A DNA stretch of 64,000 nt from Odontocerum albicorne (taxonomy: Eukaryota > Arthropoda > Insecta > Trichoptera > Odontoceridae): the NCBI GenBank assembly GCA_949825065.1, contig OX463844.1, positions 24,337,763-24,401,762 on the forward strand. Reading direction: 5' to 3'. Positions 11,423 through 24,146 of this stretch are shown piece after piece; position 1 is the first letter of the stretch; every line of letters starts with the position of its first letter. The notes beneath the pieces are model-generated. The model was not told where the DNA came from, made no database searches, and was given only the letters and a program-made list of their open reading frames with translations. A program made the translations under genes and the position numbers.

Positions 11423-13918
11423 CCCATTAACGCCCGCCGTACACGCTTGTGTACACCTGTTCAAAGCGCGAATTGGTGTTTTCTTTATATGATTATTATG
11501 GAAGTAATTACTTATTTCGAAACTATAAAATAGTAGTTAACTATAAAAAAATAAAATTTGGCAATAATGCGTAAATAAATATCATTGGTTTATCATCGCA
11601 ATATGGATATGAAATAAGATTTTTTTCGTAAGATGTTTTTAACGTTTTTATTATAAATAATAAAATATTTTCTCTTGTTTTTTTATTATTAGGTATAGTT
11701 AGACTCTATTATAACGCGTGATTTTATTACTGCAACGAAAAAAAATTTTTATGGTGTGCTGGGTTATATTTTATTGCCCTGTACACAAGCGTGTACAATG
11801 GGCATCTGACTGTAAAAATGTTAATGACTCGTGGAAGCAGATCATATTCAGTTCGCTTTTGTTTCTTGCTCAGTTCATACCCTGCAGTGTGCTAAAGGCA
11901 TAATTCGATAACACATATATTTGATAACCCGATAACTATAATTGTCGAATCCTGAAATCCTTAAAAATTTTTAAATGGCGGCCCGTCGTGTTTTCACAAG
12001 CCATAATACCTATACAAGACTCGAAGAAGCCCTTGAATCAATAATGTCCGATGAAAACGATGAAGTCGAATACGATATAGTATTGATTCCACCAAATCCT
12101 GATGTCCTGAGTGACGAAGAAGAAGGGAATGACGATGATTTGACGTCCTCTAATCTTCCAAAAGATGTGCCAGGTACAGTGCAAGTAATTCCACGTCGTC
12201 CTGGCCATGATATTTCGGACTGGGACTACAGTGATGATGAGCCGCTTTCTAATTATATAAGATCTTCAAAACGAGTTAAAAGTTAAGACGCACCTAAGTG
12301 GAGAAAAACTTCACCTATATATAGTACAACACATAACATTACCGATGCCATTCAGAGCAGACAAAAGACTGTTGTAGAATCCATAAAAGACCACAACCCT
12401 ACAATGTTGTTTGAAAAATTCTTTGATGAAGAGGTTATGAACTTGATAACACAAAATAGTGTTTTGTACGCTGGTCAAAATAATCGACATAATTTTGAAA
12501 TTAATTGTGAGGACTTGAAATCTTTTTTGGGCATATTGATATTGACTGGATATCACGAATTACCTACCGAACGTGCTTATTGGAGTTTGGATGAAGATCT
12601 TGGCATTCCATTGGTTGCAAATTGCATGTCACGTAATAGGTTTTTGGAAATAAAAAGAAACCTACACTTTGCAGACAATTCTCTAGTTGAAAATTCGAAT
12701 GATAAAATGTTCAAAGTGAGACCATTGTGTAATCTCATTCAGAGAAACTCGTGCCAGTGGGGAGTTTTTCATAAAAATTTGTCTGTAGATGAGTCCATGA
12801 TTAAATATTTTGGCCGTCATTCAGCCAAACAATTCATAATGGGAAAACCTGTGAGGTTTGGCTATCGGAATTGGGCAGCAACAAGTTCTGATGGCTACTG
12901 CTACACATTTGACATTTATTGCGGCAAGTCATCTACAGAAGTTTCTGCTGATCCTCTCGGCGCGAGAGTCGTAAAATCTCTGCTGGCAAAGATGCCAATT
13001 GTACCAAATGAACATATTGTGTACTTCGATAACTTTTTTACAAATTATCAGTTGTTGCATGATTTGCGACTCTTAGGCTACAGGGCCACAGGCACAATGC
13101 GAGAGAATAGAACTAAGAATTGTCCACTTACCACTGTGAAGGTAATGAAAAAGCGACCTAGAGCAGAGTATGACTACCGATTTGACACAAAAAATGAAAT
13201 TACAATTGTACGCTGGAAAGATAATAATGTTGTTACAATGGGATCCAATTTTGACAGTATAGAGCCTCTGGGAAAAGTGAGAAGATGGTGCAAGGTTCAA
13301 AAGCAAAAAGTGGAAGTCAATGTCCCAAGACTGTTTATAAATTACAACAGAGGAATGGGTGGCGTCGACCAAATGGATCAGTCCATCAGTCTTTACCGAG
13401 TGTCCATAAGAGGAAAAAAATGGTGGTGGGTAATCTTTACCTACTTACTAGATATGGCTATTTCTAATGCTTGGCGACTACATGTGTTACTCAGCAAGAC
13501 TGGACAGGTGACATGTATGGACCAATTATTGTTCAGACGGACGATTGCCCGAGGGTACATACGACACATAAAAACGAAAAGTCATCCGACATCGTCAAAA
13601 ATACTTGGATTGGAGCAAAAAAATAATGGTCACAACCCCGAACGCATAGAAAACCCATTGCGTTGTGTTATTTGCCACAACCGAGGTCGCTGGCGATGCG
13701 GACTCTGTAAGAAAACGTTGTGTGTTGAGCGACCGTGTTTTGGACAATTTCACTCTTAAACCGCCCACTGTACACAGCCGTGTACAGCCCTTTATTTTCT
13801 AAAATATAAGTGTTTATTTAAATTTTTCTTTTCTAATAGTATTAAGTGTTCACAATGTTGTAATAAATAACAATAAAAAATAATTTTCACATGTAGTTTT
13901 CTTTTGGGCGTTAATGGG
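11423..13918 (+). mobile_element. piggyBac element 1, complete with TTAA and 13-bp inverted repeats
   Basis: TTAA at 11419-11422 and at 13919-13922 flank a 2,496-bp element with perfect 13-bp terminal inverted repeats, CCCATTAACGCCC. Near both ends lie palindromes of one family: GTACACGCTTGTGTAC (11439-11454), TGTACACAAGCGTGTACA (11780-11797) and TGTACACAGCCGTGTACA (13769-13786). Similar internal repeats are known in piggyBac elements and are likely transposase-binding sites (inference). Both ends and most of the coding frame are intact, so the insertion is fairly young. Confidence 0.93.
11975..13759 (+). pseudogene. piggyBac 1 transposase, one in-frame stop
   Basis: A single frame of 595 codons including the terminal stop, from ATG at 11975, is interrupted only by TAA at 12284-12286 (after SSKRVKS). 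The N-terminus is acidic (SDEEEGNDDDL), as in this family. The catalytic aspartates are in LSVDESMIKYF, HIVYFDNFFTNYQLL and RGMGGVDQMDQS. The C-terminus is a cysteine-rich zinc domain (RCVICHN, RWRCGLCKKTLCVE). Length is that of typical piggyBac transposases. The stop leaves a 103-residue acidic peptide and a 490-codon remainder containing the catalytic core and zinc domain, so the element is probably inactive unless the stop is read through or the codon is a sequencing error. Confidence 0.9.
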
Positions 13919-14053
13919 TTAAATCAGATGTTGTCAACATTTGATTTAACATTTGTTAATTACTATTCAAATACAGCATTCCACTGTAATTTGTTAAGAT
14001 ACATGCATACATACCATCACGCCGTTACCCTGTTAGGATAGAGGGAGAGGCGA

Positions 14054-14450
14054 GTGCATCAAGTTTTCCTATCACAATACATTTTTTGCTTATTTTACAC
14101 CCATACACCTCTCATACAACTCCTACGATTTTTCCGATTTTTTACATTTCCTTCTTTCAAAATACCATTCACTCGATCCAACCATACTTTCTTTGGGCTT
14201 TCTCTACCACGCATTTCACTCACATTTGCACTGATTCTTGATTTGTGAGTTTTTATGCCCAAACCATCCCTTCGTGATCTTCCTCAATACATCAGTCCAC
14301 ATTGACTCCTAACCACTTCATTACGTATTCTGTCATACATTGTCACCCCGTGAATTGTTCTTAAGGCACGCATTTCTACAGCATTTATTCCTTCCAATAT
14401 TTTTTCCACGTTCATGTTTCATTTCCATATATCAAAGTTGGTACTTGAAT
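14054..14450 (-). pseudogene. LINE reverse transcriptase C-terminal scrap
   Basis: Minus-strand frames, broken by stops, contain words of the C-terminal part of endonuclease/reverse transcriptase polyproteins, such as KRGRESPKKVWLDRV-type text (here VEKAQRKYGWIE) and CMTEYVMKWLGVN. The same element class as the scrap at 2168-2530 is likely. Ends and target duplications cannot be seen. Confidence 0.45.
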
Positions 14451-14739
14451 ACTATTATTTACTATCATATTATCAGATTTTTATACTGTCCGGTTCGAGT
14501 ACGTATGTTTTAGTGCCCTACTGATGTTTTCATATCGCTATACGCCGTTCGATATATCTTACAAGTAACTTTTCCATTACAAAAAATACCACCTTAATAG
14601 CAGAATTACTTAACTTACTCGAATCTTTCATTGCTCACCTATATATCGTATTTATAGTGTGATGGAATTAAATATAAAGGCTCGAACATTCCAACTGCTT
14701 TTGCTCACTATTTCCTTCGCTCTATAGAGATAACTCAGA

Positions 14740-15240
14740 TAGCTTTATTTGTGAAAACACTTAGCGAAAGTACTCTTCTGATAGTGTAAAGAAAAATTAT
14801 GACAAAACTCTCCTTAATAGTATGGAGAACTCAAAGGCAGTTGGAACTCATGGCATACCCACATTCTTCATAAAAGCGTGTGATGAAACTTTTTCGGTAC
14901 TTCTTGCCTACGTTTTCAAATAGTCTTTCAAGTCGGTGGTATTTTTTCGAGTGAATAAAATATGACTCGAGTGATACCCATTTATAAAAGTGAACCTAAG
15001 GATGATGTTACAAACTACACATTGCCATACTTTGCAACCAAATAGCTTTAGTCCCTTATGGATCGTGTGTTAATATCACACATAGATTCCCATACCTATT
15101 GTTGATGAACATCATAGCAAATAATCTGAGTCCATCTTAATAGACTTTAGTTGTTTTGTTTCTAGTGCAATAGATATTGGCTCTCAGGTTTATTTTTTAA
15201 ATGGTGAAAGCTCATTATTTGACGACTGAAATTATTTATA
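14740..15240 (+). pseudogene. LINE reverse transcriptase remnant, plus strand
   Basis: Decayed frames read SKAVGTHGIPTFFIKACDE and TRVIPIYKSEPKDDVTNYTL, matching the start of the reverse transcriptase domain of Jockey/CR1-type LINEs (K-VGPDGIP--LK, then RVIPI-KSGD--D--NYRPI). A further fragment SILIDFS fits the DFSKAFD motif. It has many stops and is old. Confidence 0.6.
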
Positions 15241-15244
15241 TTTC

Positions 15245-18200
15245 AGACAACCTTCCTGAAACTCTAGGCTAGGGGTGAAATATCAGGCTGTAGTCGGTAG
15301 GCTGTAGAACAGGGTCGATATGGGCCCGCCCCCGACATGATAAATGCGACCCCGGGGAATATAACACTCCTAGTGCTAGCCGCCCGAAAGAGATTGGGAT
15401 TACTTTCAGTTTTTCAGAGGCACACTTTTAAAAGGAAATAATGAAACTCACGCTGAAATAAATCATACGACTGAACGACCGAATAATCATTTTGATTTCT
15501 TCAATCATAGCGTGTCAAATATATCATTTTGATCGGGCAGAAATTTACTTGTGAATTTTACTAACATTTTTGTTTCGTGAACCCGGTTTTTTATTAAACA
15601 TGTAATGGATATTTCAGAAAAAAAATAATTTGGAACTTGAAATTTCGATAAAAGGCCAGGTAAAATTTTATAGAAAAATTATTTTAAGTAAAAAAAAATT
15701 CATCATAATTTTTTTATCGTCTTATGCCATTTTATTTTATTATCAATGTTTTTTAAAAATTTAAATGACTGTTTTTAAAACAAATAATCCATTATTTGGT
15801 TACAAAATCAAGATGTTCATTATTTTTACTTAATTCTTTAATTTCATTAGATTCAATTTCTCTACAGGTATAACGAGGTTATCTGGAAGCCGGAATGGAA
15901 AATTTTAAACTCTTGTTCTATCAGCAAGGATATTTAATTAAATTGTAATTTCTTCCATGGCGGTATTGTTATCGAATTTAATTATTGCTAACGTTTTGAT
16001 CAAACCTTCATAATTATTATCGAAGCTCCTGAAATGTTTCCTGTCGTCCTTTTGTAGAAGATTTTATGTCCTTTTTACTGAAACTTGAATCCCGAGAATT
16101 CTCTCCTTGATTATAAGCGCATCTTAAATATTAAGATATTTATTGGAAATAATGATCCCTAAATTTAATTTCGTAAAATTAGACTCGCTGATGAGAAGCA
16201 TTATAGTCATCAGATTCCACTTTAACTTTATTTTTGTCAGACCTTTTTTCTTGGAAATGTTCGTTCAATTTTATCGCTTCTGAATTTTTCTACCTTTATA
16301 TGAATTTTGTTTGGTATGTGTACTATATAAGATTTATTGAACTTTTTTAAATTAAAGAATTTAAGCTATGCTTCGGATAAAAGGCATCATTACAAATGAC
16401 TGAGATACAAATATACTATCATACAGTTTTTATTTAACCAAATGCCTTCCCCCAAAAATAAGTTTTTCTCTTAACTCAGCCATTTACATAAATATCATAA
16501 TTATCTGCTTATTTCCCTCAATTCTACTCATCAAATATTGTTTTAATAAGAAACAGTAAAGATATTCATTTAAAATTTCACCTAAATCGAAGATTACCAA
16601 ATGTTCTTCTTTTCTTATAATTTTGAATATTGACCAAACATTATATTTAGATAAAATTAGAGAAAAACACATTTCTTTACATGTATTTCAATAATCAAAA
16701 GGTATAATATTTTATGTTTATTTTCTGCCGACACTTCGTGATGCAGATTTCAAGATTCTCCAAGAACATTTTTGAAATTTGGATCCTCGCGGAGTGCAAG
16801 CTGAAATGTTCCCCAGTTTCCGTCTGTGCCAGACCTCGCTCGTACTGCAGCATAACTCACTTTTGTTTTTTGGCAAGGTTTGGACATTAAGAGCAGATAT
16901 GCGAGCGCCGCGCCATTTTTACCGTTTTACGATATCTCAGTTAGCCCCATTCCCGCCTCAGCGATACATAACTGATCAGGTATGGGCAATAACACCCATT
17001 CAGGGTACTCAGGGTTGTTAGTTTTATTTCAAAATCTATATGGTCTCGCTTCAAAGGTTCCCTCGAATGTTTTTCAAAATCTATATGGTCTCGTTTCAAA
17101 GGTTCCCTCGAATGAACTCGTACCTTATCCGTGACCTCCTGTTAAGTCATGAGTAGACTAATCATTTCAAATTAAACTTTCATGAGCAGTGGGAAAGCAT
17201 TTTGTGATTAGATCAATCATGTTATATGTTATAGTATATATTAAAAAATGTGTTATTTGAATATATCAGCTAATAATGCATTTATTCTGGTTAACTTACG
17301 AAACCTATATTCGATTTGGTGGGAATTCTTATAGTAGTAACACGCACTTCTACATTATTCTTTATCCGATTGGATTGGTTTGAAACTGCAATTTTGATGC
17401 ATGAATTGGTTTCGTATAAAACTATTTGTATACAACATAGCAATCATTAAGCATATTTCTATTTAAAAACAAGGATTTATTTTTTAACAGCTTTTATAAT
17501 ATTCAACTCTTTCCGTTTCATTATACCTAATATTATGTAATACGTTTTTCATTCACTGATTGAATGATGTGTAATTTCTACGGGAAACAATTCAACTCTT
17601 CAATAAATTTAAACATAGATATGAAAGGTGTGATGCTTGTTAGATCACTCCTGATATTTCGCACAAAAAGTCACAGAAAAGATCAATAGGTACAATGGAG
17701 ATATACCAAACATTTAGAAATGAAAAGCTTGTACTACTCGCATTCCTCGGCATTGACTGTACTGAAGTTTTATTCAGTCATAATGTAGTCTTGAGTACAC
17801 TATATTGAATTTTTATGTAATTTTATGGTAATTTTTACAGAGGTCGCGATTGTATGAGTGAACGAATCTGAGATCAATGCCGTATCGCTGCCTGGAATTT
17901 CCAGTGTGGAAGGGGAGCACGACCTCTGGTCCATCTGTAGCCCAGCCTCCGACCTCTGACCTTTCGGCAGGGCGTTTGAACATTTTATTACATAACCTTG
18001 TCATTCCTCCCCGCTACTTCATCGCCCGTGGGGTGGGGGAGCGCGGTTTATTTTATTCATCACGGTGCTGTTTTTACTTTGTTCAAGAAATATCGAACAT
18101 CCCTCAATACTTCGCAAGTTCCTTAATCGCTTTGAGTGGGCTTACATTGTCTCTTTCGATGTTTTCGTCTGTGTTTGCGACGGTTTATTGCCAATTTTTC

Positions 18201-19655
18201 AAATATTTATTTTCAACATATATAATTCATTTCTTCAGCATACTTTCTTTAACTTTTAAATCGTTTGAATTTAAAATAAAAGTATGAAAATACATGCCGC
18301 TTTTTATGTATTTATGCATGCCACTCCTCTCTTGTTTAATTTCTGAAGAAAAAAATCTAGCTTGAACACGGTTACAACACATATTTCCCGGTGTTCTAGT
18401 GGAACTTGATTCCCTACGATTGATTCCATCATTTTGTAAGATCGATCGAGATTACTTTATTTATAACGATGTAATTCGCTCTCCGAGACTAGCTAAACAA
18501 ATTATAAATGTTTTAATGTTAACATCTTAAATTGCAATGTACGTGTGTTGGTATACCTATATTATGATGCAGGGTAAAGAACTCCTTAAGAGGATTCTAA
18601 ACGGACAGTTTTATTTTTATAATCCTCAACATCATCCGCCCCGAGTCCTTACAATGTAATATTGACACCTCCTGTTACGGGCGAGATTCCTTATTGAATT
18701 TGCCGAGGCAAAAATCCCCGGCAAAATTGCCCCAGTCCCTGGAGACCTCGTGATACGCCGGGACTCTTGCTATTCCTTCACTGAAACGAAATTGTTTTGC
18801 GAAAATATCGAAGTCAATTGTATTTTCCTATCAAAAGTTCTTCTCACACCTCTGAAACGAAAGTTTAATATATAGTTACGAGCACATATGATAACAGTAT
18901 AATAATCCTTCAGAAAAGCGGTAAACATATTGATTTTGTTATTTCGTTTTATTTTTATATATTTTTTAATATTACTCATAAAATTAATTGCTAACTATTT
19001 AGTACTCGTACATGTAGGCGCTAGATTCAAAAACATTAGGAAGATTAAGTAATAATCATCTTAATTCCTTTCCTTGCCGTATAAAATCCCTATACTTATT
19101 AAGGGAATATTAAGGGATTTGCCAATCTGGCTGCGCTCATGTTTTTAACTTCTCTTTGTTACTTAACTAAGAACTCCTGTAACAGGAGATAAAATACACT
19201 GATGTTAAAAATGCGTTACAAATAGAGCTGTAAAGTAGCGCCGTTCTTTATGAAAAGCAAGCTACTTTGTATTGAAAAGTATCTGTAACAGTGATGCTTT
19301 TTCAAAGATAATAATAACACTGCACGCAAATACATACTTTCTCATACGAAACTCCGCCGCTTGAATATTTTCTTGTTCCTTCTTAACTTCGTTTCTACGA
19401 GTATTTCGTTAACGACTGTTTGTTTTCTTGGAGATCTCGTTTTGCTGATTAATTCTGTCAAGCAATACTTCATCTTGACACCGATTGCTATCAAACATAG
19501 TAATATTATATTATTTTCAATTGTCTTACAGCCGGTATCGAGCGTTACTCCGCATTTTTTCTATTCGTTTAAATAACTCTTTCGCCGCAGTTTTTTAATT
19601 TATAACTCCCAGAGGTGTCTCAGATTTAATATATATTTATATTTGGTTGTTCCAG
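15245..19655. other. intron 2, second part; no gene found
   Basis: Non-coding as far as I can see. It holds a 43-bp sequence present twice in tandem (17027-17069 and 17072-17114, one difference noticed) and GC-richer patches at 15290-15400, 16780-17000, 17870-18060 and 18600-18770 that could be old repeats or regulatory sequence. None has a recognisable coding frame. Confidence 0.45.
17027..17114. repeat. 43-bp direct tandem duplication
   Basis: The sequence starting TTTCAAAATCTATATGGTCT and ending CCTCGAATG occurs twice, 45 bp apart start to start. The copies differ at one base (CGCTTC versus CGTTTC). A recent local duplication. Confidence 0.85.
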
Positions 19656-19897
19656 GCGATGCTATCATTCTCAACTGCCAGGCGGAGGGCACGCCCACGC
19701 CCGAGATCCTGTGGTACAAGGATGCCAATCCGGTGGAGCCTTCTGCTACTATCGGCATATTCAATGACGGCACCGAGCTTCGCATCAGCAACATCCGCCA
19801 CGAGGACATCGGGGATTACACGTGCATCGCGCGCAACGGTGAGGGGCAGGTTTCCCACACTGCAAGGGTGATTATAGCGGGCGGCGCCGTCATCACG
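19656..19897 (+). CDS. tutl: tutl exon 3: Ig2
   Basis: Starts after TTCCAG, completing a Gly codon split with exon 2, and ends in phase 0 at GTAAAT. It holds a complete Ig domain: first cysteine in ILNCQAEGTPTPEI, tryptophan in LWYKD, and the closing motif DIGDYTCIARNGEGQVSHTA. The end runs into GGAVIT, which joins directly to MPPTNQ of the next exon as in Turtle. Residues about 153-233. Confidence 0.96.
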
Positions 19898-21469
19898 GTA
19901 AATCATCAAGCAGAACAACAAAACTGTCCTGCTCCACTCCTTGTGTCTGTCCTTCGTAAACCTGTACTCCTCCGCACTCCCTGCCATTCTCCCGAGACCA
20001 TCTCGAATGGAATCAAAATTTATTAACCTTATCCTAGCATGACCATATTAACTTAACTGGAATCAAAATTTATTTTATTTTCTATTATTTCCTTTTAGTT
20101 TATTGATTGTTTTTTTTTACGTGATTTCATTTTAATTTGAATGTCTTTGTTTCTTCTTTGTTTATCTCATCAATAGTCAATCCTTTACAACACCTTTTAG
20201 TACTATCTTGTCTTCTGTGACTTCAATTTTCACACATTCTTTTATATACCTCCTTAATAAAAGGGTTTTTCAACAGTTTAAAAAAATGTGATATTTTCGT
20301 CAAGCAAAATATGGCAGATATGTAACCATTAAGGTTGTGTGTATACAAATTTGATGATCATGATTCTTCATTATTTTCAAGACTTTAAATTTTGTGAAAT
20401 ACAAAATAATATTACATAAAAATGGGCACTTAACTGTCTGGATCTTTTTTCAGTTTTCCTTTTTAAATTAAATGTCTCCTATTCAAGTTAAAAAAGTTCA
20501 TTTAAGATATATTTTGTTTTTGTGAATTCACAGCTACTTTCAAGTTTTGAGTTGGTAAAAGAAGCATTCCTTTTTTCACCAATCTTTGTTTTGTTCTTAC
20601 CTATTACATCATTTTTGGTAGTCATTTTATTTGTATAGTGCACATATTTAATTTAAGTTTTATTTATGTTTTTAGTTATTTATTCTATTTTAAAAACTAG
20701 CTGGATTTGACAATGCTAGCTCTTTTGTGTCCTCGCCTTCATCAACTGATTTTACTTTAATTAACTGTTATGGAAAGAGGTTTTTTCTTTATTCTGTTAT
20801 CCTTCATTAAAAATCTTTATTAAACTGGTGCCGTTTTATGTTCTTGATTCTTTGACAGTTCTATGTTTATGTTTCAATCTTAACAAAAAAATAATTGGAT
20901 CTCGTAAACATAGCACTATATACTAATTGGTTTCATTACAATAAAATGGATCTGATTAATAAAGAATTACGCTTTTTCCTTACTGAAACACTAGCATTTG
21001 TGACTGCTAGTTTGATAGCATATATCCTTTTCCAAAATCATCACATGTATTTTTTTCTTCAGTCCTCGTTTATTTTCAAGTACTAGCTCTTAATACTACG
21101 CTAGTCTTGCCTTAAATTACAAAATTTTGCCCATACATTTCTTGCTGCTTTCTACCTTTCTTTGCAGAACTCCTTTTATCCGTACAATTTTTCTGAAACA
21201 AACGCAGTTTAAAATTTTCTTAATCCATCAATCATTCCTTGCAACTTCGTAATTTAGTGAATATGTTTTAAACAGTAAAATGAGTCTTAAGAAACTGAGT
21301 TAAATGATATATTTTTTTCAAATGAATATTCTTTTTCTGGTTTTAACTGTTGCCATAATTTGGCTCTGCCATAATCTAATATTCAACATGTTTTCATGAA
21401 ATGAGTTAAATACATCAAAATATTTAATTTCATAACGAAAACGCTTTGTTAATGAAAAGTATATGTGTG
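19898..21469. other. intron 3, first part; nothing recognised
   Basis: Strongly T-rich and A-rich DNA without recognisable genes or element ends. Confidence 0.5.
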
Positions 21470-22046
21470 TATTGGGTTGTAACATACCATATATTCGTCC
21501 TGTTTCCCCCGCTTGGTGGTGTATCATTGCTTTTCCGACGCGTTACCAGCTTCATGCACATAAATCTTATGTCGTTTAAAAGGTGACATTTCAGCAGTCA
21601 TTTTAATAAAATTTTGTTGTGGTCGGTAGTCAGCCCAAGCATTTTTGTGATATGCATTTTAAACATGTTAGAAAATAAACAACATTCTCAACATATGCTC
21701 TTTTACTTCTAAAAAGGAAAAAATTGTCCTGTATACGGAGCCGATGCTATAGATAATCAAATGTGCAAAAAGTGGCTCCAAAGATTTAGAAAGGAAAATG
21801 TTGGTGTCAAAACTACATCTCATGCTGGACGTCCTGCCACAAGTGTGAATTAAATCAATGTCATGATTGATAGCGACCATCATTTGATGACATGTGAGAA
21901 TGATCAGGTACTAAGGATTTACGCCACTATTTTTTCACGATGTTTACGTAAGCTTGGATAATCAACAAATCAATATTTGGGTGCTGCATCAATTGAGTGA
22001 AAAAAAATATGGGCCAATTTTCAGTTAGTAACTCTCTACTTATGAT

Positions 22047-23026
22047 CTTCTTCTTCTCCCTGGCTCCATCCCAACTCACTGTCTGCGCAGAATGTTGGGG
22101 TCAGCTCTCCTCGTCCTCAGGTTGTATGCTCTTCTGTCCCGGACTACATCCCCGAGGCCGTGCCTCTGCATCAGGTTATCTTTTTGCACCACCCATGAAT
22201 TCTTTGGTCTTCCTCTGGTTGTTATTCGAGGAAGATCCATGGAGATTGCCTGGTTCACAATATGATCGGATGCTCTGCGTCCAACGTACCCATACCATCT
22301 CAATCGCCTCTCCTCCGTCTTACTGTTGATGTCTGTAACACCTAGGCTTCCACGAATGCGTGAGCTTTTTATTTTATCTCTTAGGGACACACCAGCTGAG
22401 CATCATAGCATGCGCATTTCAGCAGTTTCTAGTTGCCTGGAGTAAGAGTTATACATCGTCCAGCATTCGGAGCCATAGAGGAGTGCGAGTCTGACAATCG
22501 TTTGGTATACTTTTCCTTTTAACTTTACTGGCATTTTCGGATCACATAGAACTCCCATCATTGATCTAAACTTCATCCATCCCACACTAATTCTATGTGT
22601 TACATCTGCTGCACATCCTCCATCACTATGGATGAGTGACCCAAGATACTTAAAGGAGTCACAATTTGGTAATGTTTCTCCATCCATTTGCATTACGGGA
22701 GTGACAGCATTTGTGTTCTCGAATGGTAGGTACAGATACTCTGTTTTCTTTCTGCTCAGTCTTAATCCATTGTCCTCCAAGATTCTTCTCCACCTTTCCA
22801 GACTATTTTGCAGGTCTTCATGTTTTTCACTTATTAATACGATATCGTCTGCAAATAGTACGATCTTTAGGAGACTGTTCATTTCCTGGTTAGTTAAATA
22901 ATCCATGACTAAGATGAACAGTAGCAGACCGAGTATTGATCCTTGATGTACCCCCACCTTTATAGGAAATTCTGGTGAAGTTCCCGAAGTGCACCTCACT
23001 TGCGTTTTAACGTTATCATACATATC
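22047..23026 (-). mobile_element. 5'-truncated RTE-type LINE nested in the mariner
   Basis: Flanked by a perfect 17-bp target duplication, AACTCTCTACTTATGAT, at 22030-22046 and 23027-23043. The 3' end (minus strand) is short and ends in a GAAGAAGAAGATC-like tail, as RTE elements do instead of poly-A. The 5' end is truncated inside the reverse transcriptase. The intact duplication shows the insertion came well after the host mariner began to decay, or that this site has changed little. Confidence 0.9.
22076..23023 (-). pseudogene. RTE reverse transcriptase, C-terminal half with one stop
   Basis: One frame runs from the truncation point to the stop at 22076, interrupted only by a TGA at 22403-22405 where the family usually has Trp (MRML-stop-CSAGVSLRDKI). 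It contains VGVHQGSILG, the catalytic LFADDIVLISEKHEDL, GLRLSRKKTEYLYLPF, FKYLGSLIHSDGG, and the RTE C-terminal words RWYGYVGRRASD and GRPKNSW. The wording is that of RTE/BovB-type elements. No endonuclease domain is present. Confidence 0.88.
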
Positions 23027-24146
23027 AACTCTCTACTTATGATAAATGCAATTAAATTGATTTTTTTCTCAAACTAATCATCACTGGTGATGAAAAGTAG
23101 AAAATGATCATTGTCACGGTGGGGTGAGCCAGCACAGATGATCTGAAAGGCTGGAATGCACCTAAAGGTCATGCTGTGCATTTGATGGGATTGTAAGGAT
23201 ATTGTGTACTATGAGCTATTTATTGCCAGTAATTCAATTGATTGATTCCAATAAGTACAGCTTAAAATTGGCCAAATTGAATAAATAAATTGACAAGAAA
23301 ATACTATAGTTTGTCAATAGAAAAGTTGTTATGTTCTCAATCGACAACGCCAGACCAAATGTTTATATGGTCACTCAGCAAATTTTTTGCAACTTGGCTG
23401 GGATGTTTTAGTGCATTCACCGTATATTCTGGACTTTGTACCTTCTAGCTATCATTTGTTTTGATCTTTGCAGAACTCTACCTTAATAGTGTAAATTCAC
23501 CAAATTTGAACTTCTGCCAAAATTTCAGTTTTTCGCTAACAAGTCCCTGGAATTCAAGCAGAGAGGAATTCTTCAACTACCAGAAAAATGGAAGATGGTC
23601 ATTGATCCAAATGTCACATACTTGTACATAATTGATTAAACTTATTTCTAAATTTACAAGTTAAAATTATATATTCCAACCCCAACATACTTTATATTTT
23701 TCTGAAAATCCATTTTTACACAAATGTGATTTTAAAACAATAAATTATTTTATTACTTAATATATAGGATTGATAATAGGATAAAAAATAAGATTTAACT
23801 CAAAATATTTTTTATAATTGGTATGTACTTTATAAAAAAACGCCGTTTTGGACTTTCAGTGGCAAAACTGTTATTTTCAAAAAACACTTGATATAGTTTT
23901 TGCTATTTCAAATGTAAAAATGAAGTTGCAAGGTGAACTACAAACATCATATCTAGTTTGTTATCATCTCATGATCCTTTTCATTCTCTCTTTAAACCAT
24001 TATTCCCCAGTCCAAATCCAAACCAATTGGCAATAATTTGTAATGTTTGAGGCGCTCAACCTTAATCACCCCTTAAGTCGAGGAAACAAATGTCAGCTTC
24101 TTGACATATTTCATTTGCAATCATGTCACCTCATTCCGCTGTTAAC

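Larger units (their letters stand above)
21470..23680 (+). mobile_element. decayed mariner element, split by an RTE insertion
   Basis: On the plus strand, scattered frames keep mariner transposase words: CKKWLQRFRKENVGVK with HAGRPATSV (N-terminal), SLVMKS-type text around ITGDEK (first catalytic Asp, about 23083), DNARPNVYMVTQQIF (second Asp, about 23345), and RGILQLPEKWKMVIDPNVTYL (C-terminus, about 23570-23640). Many stops break it. A 17-bp duplication marks an RTE retrotransposon inserted in its middle. Its own inverted repeats are not clear; TATTGGGTTGTAACATACC near 21470 may be the left end. Confidence 0.7.

Noticed and set aside
15290..15400. GC-rich patch that might be an exon
   Set aside because: No open frame in a phase compatible with exons 2 and 3, which join directly.
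17877..18287. 136-codon plus-strand ORF
   Set aside because: No recognisable domain; start lies in a GC-rich patch and the rest is T-rich hydrophobic text typical of AT-rich noise.
22229..22901. Plus-strand ORFs opposite the RTE reverse transcriptase
   Set aside because: Antisense shadows of the RTE frame.
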